64,000 nt of DNA. Origin: UBA5336 sp964415675 (lineage in GTDB: Bacteria; Pseudomonadota; Alphaproteobacteria; Caulobacterales; Hyphomonadaceae). The DNA lies in contig CAYQBG010000005.1 in the NCBI GenBank assembly GCA_964415675.1, positions 124,001-188,000 of the forward strand, in the 5' to 3' direction. The position numbers and the translations under genes were made by a program. The notes under the pieces are model-generated. The model worked only from the letters and a program-made list of their open reading frames with translations. It ran no database searches and had not been told where the DNA came from. Shown here piece after piece: positions 1 to 8,001 of this stretch (position 1 is the stretch's first letter; the number at the start of each line of letters is the position of its first letter).

Positions 1-81
1 CAGCCCATCGACCCGAACGCTGCCGCGCAGCCATTGTTAAACGGCAAGCCGCTGCCTGTAGGCGAGGGCGATATCCAGTAG
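1..81 (+). CDS. 3' end of an unidentified protein (partial)
   Basis: The window opens inside an open frame that reads 26 codons to a TAG at 79-81. The visible tail (ending GEGDIQ) is Pro/Gly-rich with no recognisable motif. The gene start lies outside the window, so neither family nor function can be given. It lies on the same strand as the cytochrome gene that begins about 100 bp downstream. Confidence 0.45.
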   Translation, partial: QPIDPNAAAQPLLNGKPLPVGEGDIQ

Positions 82-183
82 CCCCGCCTGAAACCTATCG
101 TGTCGCGCGTCTATTTGGCCCCCTCGCCATGGCTCGGAATGCTGTTAAAGACAATCTTGCACTCGTTTCAAGGGGAGACCGAC

Positions 184-798
184 ATGATCCGGACACTCGC
201 ATTTTCCAGCGCAGCCGCTCTGGCACTGGTGCTGGCCGCCTGCGGTGGCAGCAATGACACAGGGCAGGAGGCGGCAGAAACTCCACCCAAGCCTGAGACC
301 GCCGCACCCGCGACACCAGCGCCGGAGACGACGTCCACAGCTGCACCGCAGGTCCGGCCCAATGACTCTCCGGCTGAGACTGACACGGCGGAGGCAGGGA
401 CCGATGCCGGCGACACTGAAGCGGCGGCGGAGCAGGAAAATCCGTTTGCTGCCCTGCCGGCGCCCTTCAACACGGCCAACTACGATGTCGGTAAGCGAAC
501 TTTCCGGCTCTGTCAGTCCTGCCACCTGATCGAGGAAGGCGCTGGCAACCGGGTGGGGCCAAACCTGTATGGCATGTTCGACCGGAAGGTCGGCGAGCTC
601 GAGGGCTTCAACTATTCCCGCGCCCTGATTGAGGCCGATTTCGACTGGACGCCGCAGCAGCTGGAACAATGGCTGGCCGATCCGCGTGGCTTCCTGCCTG
701 GCAACCGGATGAGTTTTGCCGGCGTGCGCCGCCCCGATGATCGGACGGCCGTGATCGCTTATATCATGCTCGAGTCAGGTTATACTGACAAAGAGTGA
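184..798 (+). CDS. Lipid-anchored class I cytochrome c
   Basis: A 204-residue predicted lipoprotein cytochrome. ATG 184 is preferred over the longer frame from 100 because it follows an AGGGGAG Shine-Dalgarno and begins a lipoprotein signal peptide (lipobox LAAC, Cys20). A Pro/Ala/Thr/Glu-rich linker of about 80 residues follows, then a class I haem c domain with CQSCH at about 110-114 and a likely axial Met near 176 (GNRMSFAG). By family this is a cyt c2/c552-type periplasmic electron carrier, here tethered to a membrane by a flexible acidic arm. Redox partners cannot be read from the context. Confidence 0.85.
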   Translation: MIRTLAFSSAAALALVLAACGGSNDTGQEAAETPPKPETAAPATPAPETTSTAAPQVRPNDSPAETDTAEAGTDAGDTEAAAEQENPFAALPAPFNTANYDVGKRTFRLCQSCHLIEEGAGNRVGPNLYGMFDRKVGELEGFNYSRALIEADFDWTPQQLEQWLADPRGFLPGNRMSFAGVRRPDDRTAVIAYIMLESGYTDKE

Positions 799-822
799 GC
801 ACCGCCCCTCACTCCTGAAGCC

Positions 823-870
823 AAAACGAGCCCCGGAGAACTGGCGTTCCGGGACGTTCGGGCTTCGTTT
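823..870. terminator. Putative bidirectional terminator
   Basis: An imperfect inverted repeat lies between two convergent genes. AACGAGCCC at 825-833 is answered by GGGCTTCGTT with one bulged T, and an inner CCGGA/TCCGG pair adds to the stem. The A-rich left flank and T-rich right flank fit termination from either side. No folding energy was computed. Confidence 0.5.
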
Positions 871-872
871 GC

Positions 873-1559
873 TCAGAAGCGGCTGGCAAGCGCGACAACC
901 AGGCCTGATTCTTCAAATCGTCCGCTCAGTTCCTCTCTCCACGCCATCGAAAGGTCGATCTCCCCACGCCGCCAGAGCAGGCCGGTTTCGACCTTGTCGG
1001 AGCGGGCATTTTCGCTACCGCGCTCAAACCAGAACTGATTGGTGAGGAAGATATTGGGAGCAATTTCCTGTGCGCCGCCGAATTCGACCCGATCGCGCCA
1101 GCAGCCCTCCGCATGGAGCCGCGTTGCAGCATCCGCGAAGATATACCAGTCCGTGCCGGACCAGCTGCCTGACATTCCGGTGCTCAGCCGCGCTTCCCCG
1201 CCAAGCCTGTCGCAACCGCGTACACCGCCAATGGCCGCTCCATGTATAGCGCCGATTTCAACGGCTACCTTTATGGCGCCCCGCTGATAAAGCCCTCTGC
1301 GCACGGTGGCGCGGAAACCCTCCGAGGTGAAATCTTCATTACCCTGGAACCGGACCTGCTCAGCCTTAAGCGTCAGTGTCCATTGATCGTTGAGACCATA
1401 CTCGCCATAGCCGTCATAACGAACGGCATCGAGGCCGCTGACACGCTCGCCTGCTACAGCAGCGCGCCCATAGCCCTCACCGCTCGCACGCACCCAGGGC
1501 CCCGCCTGTGCAGGTCGGCAGACGGCAGCAACCAGTAGGATCGTAACGATACGGCGCAT
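873..1559 (-). CDS. Putative outer-membrane beta-barrel protein
   Basis: A 228-residue protein with a cleavable signal peptide (hydrophobic core ILLVAAV, cleavage near AQA-GPW). The mature part alternates polar and hydrophobic residues in short strands and ends in Phe, the usual C-terminal signature of barrel proteins recognised by the BAM complex. Aromatic residues are frequent (WTLTLKAEQVRF, NQFWFERG). I do not recognise a named family. It converges on the cytochrome gene and lies downstream of the marR gene on the same strand with an 80-bp gap. Confidence 0.55.
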   Translation of the reverse strand: MRRIVTILLVAAVCRPAQAGPWVRASGEGYGRAAVAGERVSGLDAVRYDGYGEYGLNDQWTLTLKAEQVRFQGNEDFTSEGFRATVRRGLYQRGAIKVAVEIGAIHGAAIGGVRGCDRLGGEARLSTGMSGSWSGTDWYIFADAATRLHAEGCWRDRVEFGGAQEIAPNIFLTNQFWFERGSENARSDKVETGLLWRRGEIDLSMAWREELSGRFEESGLVVALASRF

Positions 1560-1638
1560 TCCACAACCGTAACGACAAAGAAAACCGATTCCAGCAACCT
1601 GACCGGGAATTCCTGCCGATCAGCGCCTCAGGCAATGA

Positions 1639-2145
1639 TCAGAGGCGGTAGCGAATCTGGTCGGCCCAGAAACGTTCCAGCCGTGAAAGAGACTTGTTCA
1701 GATGGCTGAGATCGTCCGCGCGCATGCTTGCGGTCGGCTCCAGCGCCTGAGCCTGACGGTCGAACAGTTGCGAGACGCGCTTGCGAACTTTCAGGCCGCG
1801 TTCGGTCAGGCGCAGATGCACTGTGCGCTTGTCGGCCTCAGAACGCCGCTGGGTGAGATACCCGCCCTCCTGCAACTTCTTGACGTTGTAAGACAGACTG
1901 GTGCCGGCAAAGGCACCGCGCGCACGCAGGGATGAGGCCGGGGTCTCACCAACGCCAATTTCATACAGGAGAAGTGCCTGAACACCTGTCAGAGAGCGCT
2001 CGCCAGCACGCTCCAGGTCATCCTTGACCACATCATGAAGCCGGCGATGGGCCTGCTCCAACAGTGTCAGGGACTTCAGGAAGTCCGATTCGGCCTGCAG
2101 GACATCATTTTCATCGAATGCCGCATTGTCTTGTGTCATTGCCAT
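1639..2145 (-). CDS. MarR-family transcriptional regulator
   Basis: About 168 residues with a winged-helix MarR domain in the middle (SLTGVQALLLYEIG, then the recognition region GTSLSYNVKKLQEGGYL and the wing RRSEADKRTVHLRLTERG). It resembles the LdtR-type MarR proteins common in alphaproteobacteria, but the regulated genes cannot be told. Four in-frame starts (GTG, GTG, ATG, ATG) cluster within 15 bp; ATG 2145 is chosen. A symmetric sequence just upstream suggests autoregulation. Confidence 0.85.
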   Translation of the reverse strand: MAMTQDNAAFDENDVLQAESDFLKSLTLLEQAHRRLHDVVKDDLERAGERSLTGVQALLLYEIGVGETPASSLRARGAFAGTSLSYNVKKLQEGGYLTQRRSEADKRTVHLRLTERGLKVRKRVSQLFDRQAQALEPTASMRADDLSHLNKSLSRLERFWADQIRYRL

Positions 2146-2150
2146 CACCA

Positions 2151-2180
2151 CTCAACTTTTGTTGTAGTTTGAGTGTATAT
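2151..2180 (-). promoter_or_regulatory. Putative marR promoter and palindromic operator
   Basis: Immediately upstream of the marR start, 2153-2164 reads CAACTTTTGTTG, an inverted repeat. It is nested in a wider CTCAA...TTGAG pair (2151-2173). A TATATA element at about 2175-2180 could be the -10 for the minus-strand gene. MarR proteins typically bind such palindromes over their own promoters; the assignment is inferred from position and symmetry. Confidence 0.45.
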
Positions 2181-2281
2181 AAGCCACGTACGCTGATTAT
2201 TCGTTAATGACGTCTTTTTGTGACGGTCGATTAGTTAACACCACATCAAATCCATTAGTGACTTCTTCCGTTTGAGTCGGA

Positions 2282-2707
2282 TCACTTCCCGCCAAGAGGC
2301 GTTCCACGCCGGGCCCAGGCTGCCATCTCACCATCAGCGAAGGCCGCGCTCGCCCGCCAAACCCCTGCAACCGTCTGCAGGAGATAGGCCGCGCGCCATT
2401 CGACAATCTCCTCGCCATTTTCAGCGAGCATTCGATCCTTAACCGTGATCGCAAGGCCTTCCGGTCCCATCGAAAGCGTATCGACAAGGGTTCGTTCAGC
2501 CCACGCTACGCCCTGGCGTTCATAGAAACCGAGCAGGGCTTTCGTGTTCCGGGTGAACTTCTCCGCATCATCAAACACAATCCGCCCCCCGGCCTGGTAG
2601 ATCAGGGCCGGGAAACTCCAATGCGCCGTTATCTTTCTGGCATCGGCAGAGTTGAAGGCGTCGATATAGCTCGCACACCAGGCGCCGGCATCGCCAAGCG
2701 CTTCCAT
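2282..2707 (-). CDS. NTF2/SnoaL-like small protein coupled to 3-hydroxyisobutyryl-CoA hydrolase
   Basis: A 141-residue protein of mixed alpha/beta character. The N-terminal helix with WCASYIDAFNSADARKITAHWSF-like spacing, followed by strands that line a cavity, suggests the NTF2/SnoaL-like fold. No catalytic set is evident. Its ATG overlaps the stop of the upstream hydrolase gene (TGATG), so the two are probably translated together. A GTG one codon earlier is an alternative start. The function is unknown; coupling hints at a link to acyl-CoA metabolism. Confidence 0.6.
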   Translation of the reverse strand: MEALGDAGAWCASYIDAFNSADARKITAHWSFPALIYQAGGRIVFDDAEKFTRNTKALLGFYERQGVAWAERTLVDTLSMGPEGLAITVKDRMLAENGEEIVEWRAAYLLQTVAGVWRASAAFADGEMAAWARRGTPLGGK

Positions 2708-3765
2708 CACAAGGCCAGCTCATTTTCGCCGAGCGGCTCGAAATAGCGCGCCACGTCCTCGTCGCGGACATCCTCGACCCGGGCCGGCGACCAGTTCGGC
2801 GCATTGTCCTTGTCGATGAGAACCGCCCGCACACCTTCCAGAAAATCGGCACTCTGCACTTTTCGCCAGCCGATCCGGTACTCCATCTGCATGTTTTCCT
2901 CGAACGTCTCCAGCCGTGCGCCCTCGCGAAGCTGGCGTAGCGCGACCTTCACGGTTTCAGGCGATTTCGCTCGCAATATGTCGAGCTGTTCGCCGGCCCA
3001 GGGATCCTCACTCGCCTCCAGCGCGGCGATAATGTCCTCAGCCGTGTCGCCGCCAAAGCAGAGGTTCAGCGTCGCCATGTGCGTCTCGAAACTGCCCTCA
3101 GGCACCCTGTGGCTCATCGCGCCGAGAATTTCATTCACCAGTTCCGCCGCCCCGCTGGAAAAATCGGCCTGGCGCAGCTGAACTTTCAGATTGGGAAGCA
3201 GTTCGGAAGGCACATAATGCGTCGCCACACGCGCCGCCGCTACATCGATCCCCTTCAGCCGGCACCCAGTGAGTGCCAGCCAGGTGCCGAGCCGCCCGCG
3301 CAGGCGCGGTAGGAACCAGCCCCCGCCGACATCGGGAAACAATCCGATGCCCGTTTCAGGCATCGCAAAGACGGTCTTCTCCGTCGCCACGCGGTGAGTG
3401 CCGTGAACAGATATGCCGACACCGCCCCCCATGGTAACGCCATCCAGCAGCGCGATATAGGGCTTGGGAAAGGCTTTGATCGCGGCATTCATCCGATATT
3501 CTGCAGCAAAGAAAGCACGCGCCTGTGCCCCGTCCCCCGCGCCGCTTTCGGCCAGCATGCGGATATCACCTCCAGCACAGAATCCACGCGTGCCCTCGGC
3601 ATGATCGACCAGCACAAAGGCTATCGTATCATCGGTGGCCCAACGGGTCAGTGCTCCCAGGACGATCTCACAAATCTCCTGGTTCAGAGAATGCAGGGCG
3701 TTCGGCCGGTTGAGCGTGATCCGGCCAATGGCGCCTTCCTCTGCGATGATGACAGGTTGTGACAT
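2707..3765 (-). CDS. 3-hydroxyisobutyryl-CoA hydrolase (enoyl-CoA hydratase superfamily)
   Basis: A 352-residue crotonase-fold protein. The oxyanion-hole segment GFCAGGDIRML, the segment MPETGIGLFPDVGG and the C-terminal ADFLEGVRAVLIDKD are hallmarks of 3-hydroxyisobutyryl-CoA hydrolase, which releases free 3-hydroxyisobutyrate during valine breakdown. Length fits the family and is longer than ordinary enoyl-CoA hydratases (about 260). A GGGGAGAG Shine-Dalgarno precedes ATG 3765. Partner enzymes MmsA/MmsB lie about 46 kb away and a suitable acyl-CoA dehydrogenase 3 kb away. Confidence 0.88.
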   Translation of the reverse strand: MSQPVIIAEEGAIGRITLNRPNALHSLNQEICEIVLGALTRWATDDTIAFVLVDHAEGTRGFCAGGDIRMLAESGAGDGAQARAFFAAEYRMNAAIKAFPKPYIALLDGVTMGGGVGISVHGTHRVATEKTVFAMPETGIGLFPDVGGGWFLPRLRGRLGTWLALTGCRLKGIDVAAARVATHYVPSELLPNLKVQLRQADFSSGAAELVNEILGAMSHRVPEGSFETHMATLNLCFGGDTAEDIIAALEASEDPWAGEQLDILRAKSPETVKVALRQLREGARLETFEENMQMEYRIGWRKVQSADFLEGVRAVLIDKDNAPNWSPARVEDVRDEDVARYFEPLGENELAL

Positions 3766-3920
3766 GTGGCGACTCTCCCCGGACCTTGTTTTTCCTGTTC
3801 TTGCATTCTCACAGTTGCGTCATGCGTTTCTGACAGGCAAGTGAAGAGTGTAGTCTGGTTGTTCCGGCCTCAGACGGGCCGGCCCGCCGCAAAGCGATCA
3901 TTGGGAGGACCTTTGGAGCC

Positions 3921-4385
3921 ATGAACCGCATCGCCAAGATTTCCGCCGCCGCCAGCGCATTCGCGCTCGCCCTGCCCGCAATCGCCCAGCAAGGTAGCGG
4001 CATGTTCCGCCCGGTAGCCGTGAATATGGAACCCGCGCCCTTCACGCAGGTCCAGGACAAATGGGGCTATAGCGCCGAGTCGTGTAAAGAGGCCCCCTGG
4101 GAGATCGGCGAGACCGAATTTACCACAGGCGTGATCGGCGCGAGCTGCACATTCGATCCCGAAGCACCTGAAGCGAGTACGAATCGCTCCGGCCTCGTCT
4201 CGATATTCAGCCTTGAAGCGGGCTGCGAAATGAATGACGAAGTTTCAACCTGGAACTACACCTTCATGCTGAACACAGCCGGCGACACGCTCTGGATCTA
4301 CGGTTCGAAAGGCCTGTCACGCACGCTCAAGCGCTGCTCGCAGATCGCACCGGATGGTGCCAGCGACGAGGGCGGGGAGGAGTAG
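3921..4385 (+). CDS. Secreted protein of unknown function
   Basis: A 154-residue protein with a clear Sec signal peptide (KISAAASAFALALPAIAQ). The mature part is acidic, with four cysteines (in SCKEAPW, ASCTFD, AGCEMN and KRCSQ) that could form two disulphides in the periplasm. The C-terminus is a low-complexity acidic tail (GASDEGGEE). I do not recognise the family. It is followed 4 nt later by a very small lipoprotein frame on the same strand whose Shine-Dalgarno overlaps this gene's end. Confidence 0.65.
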   Translation: MNRIAKISAAASAFALALPAIAQQGSGMFRPVAVNMEPAPFTQVQDKWGYSAESCKEAPWEIGETEFTTGVIGASCTFDPEAPEASTNRSGLVSIFSLEAGCEMNDEVSTWNYTFMLNTAGDTLWIYGSKGLSRTLKRCSQIAPDGASDEGGEE

Positions 4386-4389
4386 CGCT

Positions 4390-4476
4390 TTGGGCGGTCT
4401 TGTTCTCTCGGCCGCGGGGATGCTCCTCGCGGCCTGCGGGCAGCCCCCGGAGGCCGCACCCGACAAAGTGCCGTAA
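4390..4476 (+). CDS. Very small lipoprotein, possibly truncated
   Basis: A 28-codon frame starting at TTG 4390, nine bases after a strong GGAGG (4376-4380). It encodes a hydrophobic stretch and a lipobox (LLAAC then GQPPEA), so it looks like a tiny lipoprotein. The TAA at 4474-4476 is followed in frame by 11 more sense codons (IESNLTEQAED) and a TGA at 4510-4512. The present product may therefore be a shortened version of a 40-residue lipoprotein. It has no match I can name. Confidence 0.5.
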   Translation: MGGLVLSAAGMLLAACGQPPEAAPDKVP

Positions 4477-4524
4477 ATCGAATCGAACCTGACCGAACAG
4501 GCCGAAGACTGATCCTGCGCCCGC

Positions 4525-5394
4525 TTAGGCGTTCAGCGGCCCACCCTCGATCGTGATCCGGTACATCACCCTGCGCTGGCCATGATAATCATTCAGCGCC
4601 CAGTGCCAGGTCGCACGATTATCCCAGAAAGCCACCGAACCGGGCCGCCATTTGAAACGGTGATGGAAACTGCTTCCGGCGATGCAATGGGCATAGAGCC
4701 GGTACAGCAGCGGCTGCGATTGCTCTTTTGTCATCCCCTCGAAGCGGACGGTGAAGGCCGGGTTCACATAGAGGGCGCGCCGGCCACTCAACGGGTGATT
4801 GATCACCACAGGATGAACCACATCCTCCAGCTGCTCGGCCACCGCAGCGTTGCCAATGCGCTGCGTGCCCTCATCGTGGCTGCCGGCATCGCTCGTATTG
4901 TAATAGCTGTCAGCCGCCTCGCCGAAAATATGCTTGCCTGAATGAACGGCGCGCAGGCCCTCGATCTCAGCCCGGGTCGCCGCATCCAGAGTCTCATAGG
5001 CGCCATACATGGAGGCAAACCAGGTGTCGCCACCCGTTTCGGGCAGCACACGCGCGACGAGGATCGACCCCAGCGCCGGCTCGCGGTCATAGGAATGATC
5101 TGTGTGCCAGCCACCGCCAATATTGTCAGTCTGGTCCGGCTCCTTGGCGACCATGGCGATTTCGGGATGGTCCGGATGGGCGGCAAAGAAGCGGTTGATG
5201 TTGATGTCACCGAAGCGCTCCGCAAGCGCGATATGGTCGTGTTCACTGAGCATCTGATCTCGCAGGAAAATCACGCCATGTTCAGCGAAAGCCTCCCGGA
5301 TGGCGTCAAATTCTCCAGACGTCGCCTTGCGGACATCCAAGCCTTTGATCTCGGCACCGGCACCTTCAACAGGTGTTATAGACAGCCCGGCCAC
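4525..5394 (-). CDS. TauD/TfdA-family 2-oxoglutarate-dependent dioxygenase
   Basis: A 289-residue Fe(II)/2-oxoglutarate dioxygenase. GTG 5394 is chosen because GGGAGGA sits seven bases upstream and the resulting length matches TauD (about 283); the open frame extends further upstream without homology. The iron site is visible as HTDH (GGGWHTDHSYD) and a distal His in NRATWHWALNDY; the following QRRVMYRITIEG carries the Arg that binds 2-oxoglutarate. HPLSGRRALYVN is typical of the family. The substrate could be taurine, another sulfonate or an aryloxyalkanoate. Confidence 0.85.
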   Translation of the reverse strand: MAGLSITPVEGAGAEIKGLDVRKATSGEFDAIREAFAEHGVIFLRDQMLSEHDHIALAERFGDININRFFAAHPDHPEIAMVAKEPDQTDNIGGGWHTDHSYDREPALGSILVARVLPETGGDTWFASMYGAYETLDAATRAEIEGLRAVHSGKHIFGEAADSYYNTSDAGSHDEGTQRIGNAAVAEQLEDVVHPVVINHPLSGRRALYVNPAFTVRFEGMTKEQSQPLLYRLYAHCIAGSSFHHRFKWRPGSVAFWDNRATWHWALNDYHGQRRVMYRITIEGGPLNA

Positions 5395-5665
5395 GACAGA
5401 TCCTCCCACAGTCTTTTTCTCTGTTGGCAGGATGTGGCGGTAGCGGATCGAAGTCAAACCGATTGAAACCGGGCCGCTGGGACGGATGTTCCCTGTCTGC
5501 AAACGCAAGCTGATCGACGTCTAGGAGACACACCGGAATGATGACGGCTGCCGGCGACACCAATGCGCTCACTGCATCGCGGGCCAGCAGACCGTGAGAC
5601 AGGCCACCCGCCTGAAGCGAGGGTGAGGGCACCGGGCGTATAGGTTGCGCACCATCTCGGACAAA

Positions 5666-5683
5666 CCCCGGATCAGGTCCGGG
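5666..5683. repeat. REP-like palindrome in an otherwise featureless 355-bp gap
   Basis: The interval 5395-5749 has no convincing gene. It contains CCCCGGATCAGGTCCGGG, in which a 6-bp perfect stem (CCCGGA/TCCGGG) flanks a 5-base loop. From memory, near-identical palindromes built on CCGGATCAAGTCCGG are dispersed in many alphaproteobacterial genomes. Only one copy is seen in this window, so dispersal here is not shown. Confidence 0.4.
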
Positions 5684-5749
5684 AAAGTTCGGATGGAATA
5701 GATCATTTCTGCAAGGCCGCCATTAACACCTGAATTGGCAGGGTTTGGC

Positions 5750-5983
5750 ATGGATCTCAAACGCCTTTTCAAACTGCTCGACCGCGCCGACCGGCTGATC
5801 GAAATCGCGACAGAATGGGTTTTGTGCACGATGGCTGCGGCCTTCGGCGGCTGGGTCGTGTGGACGATCTCCAGCGAGATCGAGATCGGCCTGTGGACCC
5901 GGCTTGGCGTAACGCTCAGCGGCGCTCTCTTCTGCGCGCTGGCGATGTGGCTGTTCTGGAAAATCGCGACTTTCCTCAACTGA
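5750..5983 (+). CDS. Small inner-membrane protein of unknown function
   Basis: A 77-residue protein. After an amphipathic basic N-terminus (MDLKRLFKLLDRADRLIE) there are two hydrophobic segments (about 23-40 and 53-75), so it is probably a two-helix membrane protein. ATG 5750 follows an AGGG six bases upstream; a TTG at 5735 is an alternative. No family is recognised. It stands 50 bp ahead of an acyltransferase gene on the same strand and could be co-transcribed. Confidence 0.6.
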   Translation: MDLKRLFKLLDRADRLIEIATEWVLCTMAAAFGGWVVWTISSEIEIGLWTRLGVTLSGALFCALAMWLFWKIATFLN

Positions 5984-6034
5984 CAAGCCGTCCACTTCAT
6001 TCTTTGCCAAGCAAATCGACGTCTACGTTATCCC

Positions 6035-6757
6035 ATGAGACGCGATGCCCGCCCCTTCTGGATGTACAGGCTCAACCGGCACCTTGAGCACCGCTATGCA
6101 GCCTGGCGTGTGGTTCCCCATATCGACCGGCTTGGACCCGACTGGCGGATGGCCAAGCCATGGTCAGTCCGCCTGTTCGGGGGCGGGATTGAGGCCGGCG
6201 CAAGCCTTCATATCATCGCCTCGTCAGATGCGATGGTGCGGCTGACCTGCTGGGCGCCGCCGGGTGGCGAGGCAAAGCTCATATTCGGCGATGCCTGCCT
6301 CATCACACCGGGTTGCCGCTTCATGGCCGGAGAGCGGATCACCATCGGTTCCGGCTGCATGTTCGGTCATGGATCAACCATCACTGATTGCGACTGGCAT
6401 GGCGTCCATGACCGCACCGATGTGCATGGCCTGACCGATCCTGTCACGCTGGGCAACAATGTCTGGCTGGGTGATGGCAGTTTTGTCGGCAAGGGCGTGA
6501 CGATTGGCGAGAATTCGGTGATCGGTGCGCGCTCGGTCGTGGTCAGCGACATTCCGGCCAATACGATCGCCGCCGGCAACCCGGCCAGGCCCGTGCGCCA
6601 TTTCGATCCCGCCGATATCAGGCGCAACCGCGTGCAGATGTTCTCCGATGCGCCTGGCGTGGAGCGATATTTCGATGCCGCCTATAGGGACTTGCTGAAC
6701 GGTAACACGCTCTGGGGCTGGCTGCGCTCGAGGATCGCGCCGAACAGGTCCGACTGA
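6035..6757 (+). CDS. Left-handed beta-helix (hexapeptide) acyltransferase
   Basis: A 240-residue protein. From about residue 85 to 200 it carries imperfect hexapeptide repeats of the trimeric acyltransferase fold, such as ITIGSGCMFGHGSTI and WLGDGSFVGKGVTIGENSV, ending in the usual NTIAAGNPARPVR seen in WbbJ/maltose O-acetyltransferase relatives. The His in DCDWHGVHD may be catalytic. Such enzymes transfer acetyl or acyl groups from CoA to sugars or antibiotics. The roughly 80-residue N-terminal part is not recognised. The substrate is unknown. Confidence 0.8.
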   Translation: MRRDARPFWMYRLNRHLEHRYAAWRVVPHIDRLGPDWRMAKPWSVRLFGGGIEAGASLHIIASSDAMVRLTCWAPPGGEAKLIFGDACLITPGCRFMAGERITIGSGCMFGHGSTITDCDWHGVHDRTDVHGLTDPVTLGNNVWLGDGSFVGKGVTIGENSVIGARSVVVSDIPANTIAAGNPARPVRHFDPADIRRNRVQMFSDAPGVERYFDAAYRDLLNGNTLWGWLRSRIAPNRSD

Positions 6758-6795
6758 ACACAGCCTCAGGAACAGCGCCGGCGTTTCTCCCTGCC

Positions 6796-7935
6796 CTACC
6801 CTTTCAGCATGTCCCGGCTGACAATCACCCGCATGATTTCGTTCGTGCCCTCCAGGATCTGGTGGACGCGCAAGTCACGCACGATCTGTTCCACGCCATA
6901 ATCGCGCAGATAGCCATAGCCGCCATGGATCTGCAGCGCCTCATTGGCGACCCTGAACCCAGTATCGGTGACAAACCGCTTGGCCATGGCGCACCAGCGC
7001 GTCGCCTTCGGGTCTTTCATATCGAGCCGGCGCGCGGCCTCATAAAGCATCACACGGGCGGCCTGCAGCTCGGTCTCCATGTCTGCGAGCTTGAACTGGA
7101 TCGCCTGGAAATCGCCGATGGGCTGGCCGAACTGCTCGCGCTCCTTTGCATAGGCCAGTGCCTTGTCGAGGGCGAGCTGCGCCCCGCCGAGCGAACAGGC
7201 GGCGATGTTCAGCCGGCCGCCATCCAGCCCCGCCATGGCAAAGCGGAAGCCATGGCCTTCCTCGCCAACACGGTTCTTCGCAGGCACGCGCACATTGTCG
7301 AACAGGACCTGCCGGGTCGGCTGTGACTTCCAGCCCATCTTGGCCTCATTCGCGCCGAATGAGAGGCCGGGCATGTCCTTTTCCACGATAAATGTCGAAA
7401 CACCTTTTGCGCCGTCATCAGAGGTTCGCGCCATGACAACATAGACATCCGAAGTGCCCGCCCCGGAGATGAACTGTTTCGAACCGGTCAGGAGATAGTC
7501 ATCGCCATCCCTCACCGCGCGGGTCTTCATCGCAGCCGCGTCCGAGCCAGAGCCCGGTTCGGTCAGGCAATAGCTGGCGATCAGCTCCATGGAGGTCAGC
7601 CGGCCAAGCCATTGCGCGCGCTGGTCGTCATTGCCGAACCGCGCAATCATCCAGCTGGCCATATTGTGGATCGAGATGAAGGCGGCGGTCGAGACATCGC
7701 CATGGGAGAGTTGTTCGAAGATCAGCGCCGCATCAAGGCGGCCAAGCCCCGACCCGCCATGCGCCTCATCGATATAGATGCCGGCAAAGCCGAGCGCGGC
7801 CGTGGCGCGTATGGTCTCGACCGGGAAGACACTCTCGGCGTCCCAATGCTGCGAATGCGGGCTCAGCTGCTCGTCGGCGAAGCGCCGCGCCATGTCCCGG
7901 ATCATGGTCTGTTCGTCTGTCAGCATAACCGACAT
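6796..7935 (-). CDS. Acyl-CoA dehydrogenase, isobutyryl-CoA dehydrogenase-like
   Basis: A 379-residue FAD-dependent acyl-CoA dehydrogenase. Seen are the flavin-binding segment YCLTEPGSGSDAAAMKT, the middle beta domain, the helical C-terminus with LQIHGGYGYLRDYGVEQ and the catalytic base region QILEGTNEIM. ATG 7935 follows GGGAG by nine bases. Overall it is closest to isobutyryl/short-branched-chain enzymes, fitting valine catabolism alongside the hydrolase at 2707-3765 and mmsAB at 49.8-52.2 kb. Substrate preference is inferred. It is transcribed divergently from the acetyltransferase gene at 8002. Confidence 0.85.
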   Translation of the reverse strand: MSVMLTDEQTMIRDMARRFADEQLSPHSQHWDAESVFPVETIRATAALGFAGIYIDEAHGGSGLGRLDAALIFEQLSHGDVSTAAFISIHNMASWMIARFGNDDQRAQWLGRLTSMELIASYCLTEPGSGSDAAAMKTRAVRDGDDYLLTGSKQFISGAGTSDVYVVMARTSDDGAKGVSTFIVEKDMPGLSFGANEAKMGWKSQPTRQVLFDNVRVPAKNRVGEEGHGFRFAMAGLDGGRLNIAACSLGGAQLALDKALAYAKEREQFGQPIGDFQAIQFKLADMETELQAARVMLYEAARRLDMKDPKATRWCAMAKRFVTDTGFRVANEALQIHGGYGYLRDYGVEQIVRDLRVHQILEGTNEIMRVIVSRDMLKG

Positions 7936-8001
7936 TGGCAAATTCTCCCGGAATCCGCTTAAAGGTTCGGTATGGACATGCCACAGGAGGGCGCGGGGTC
8001 A

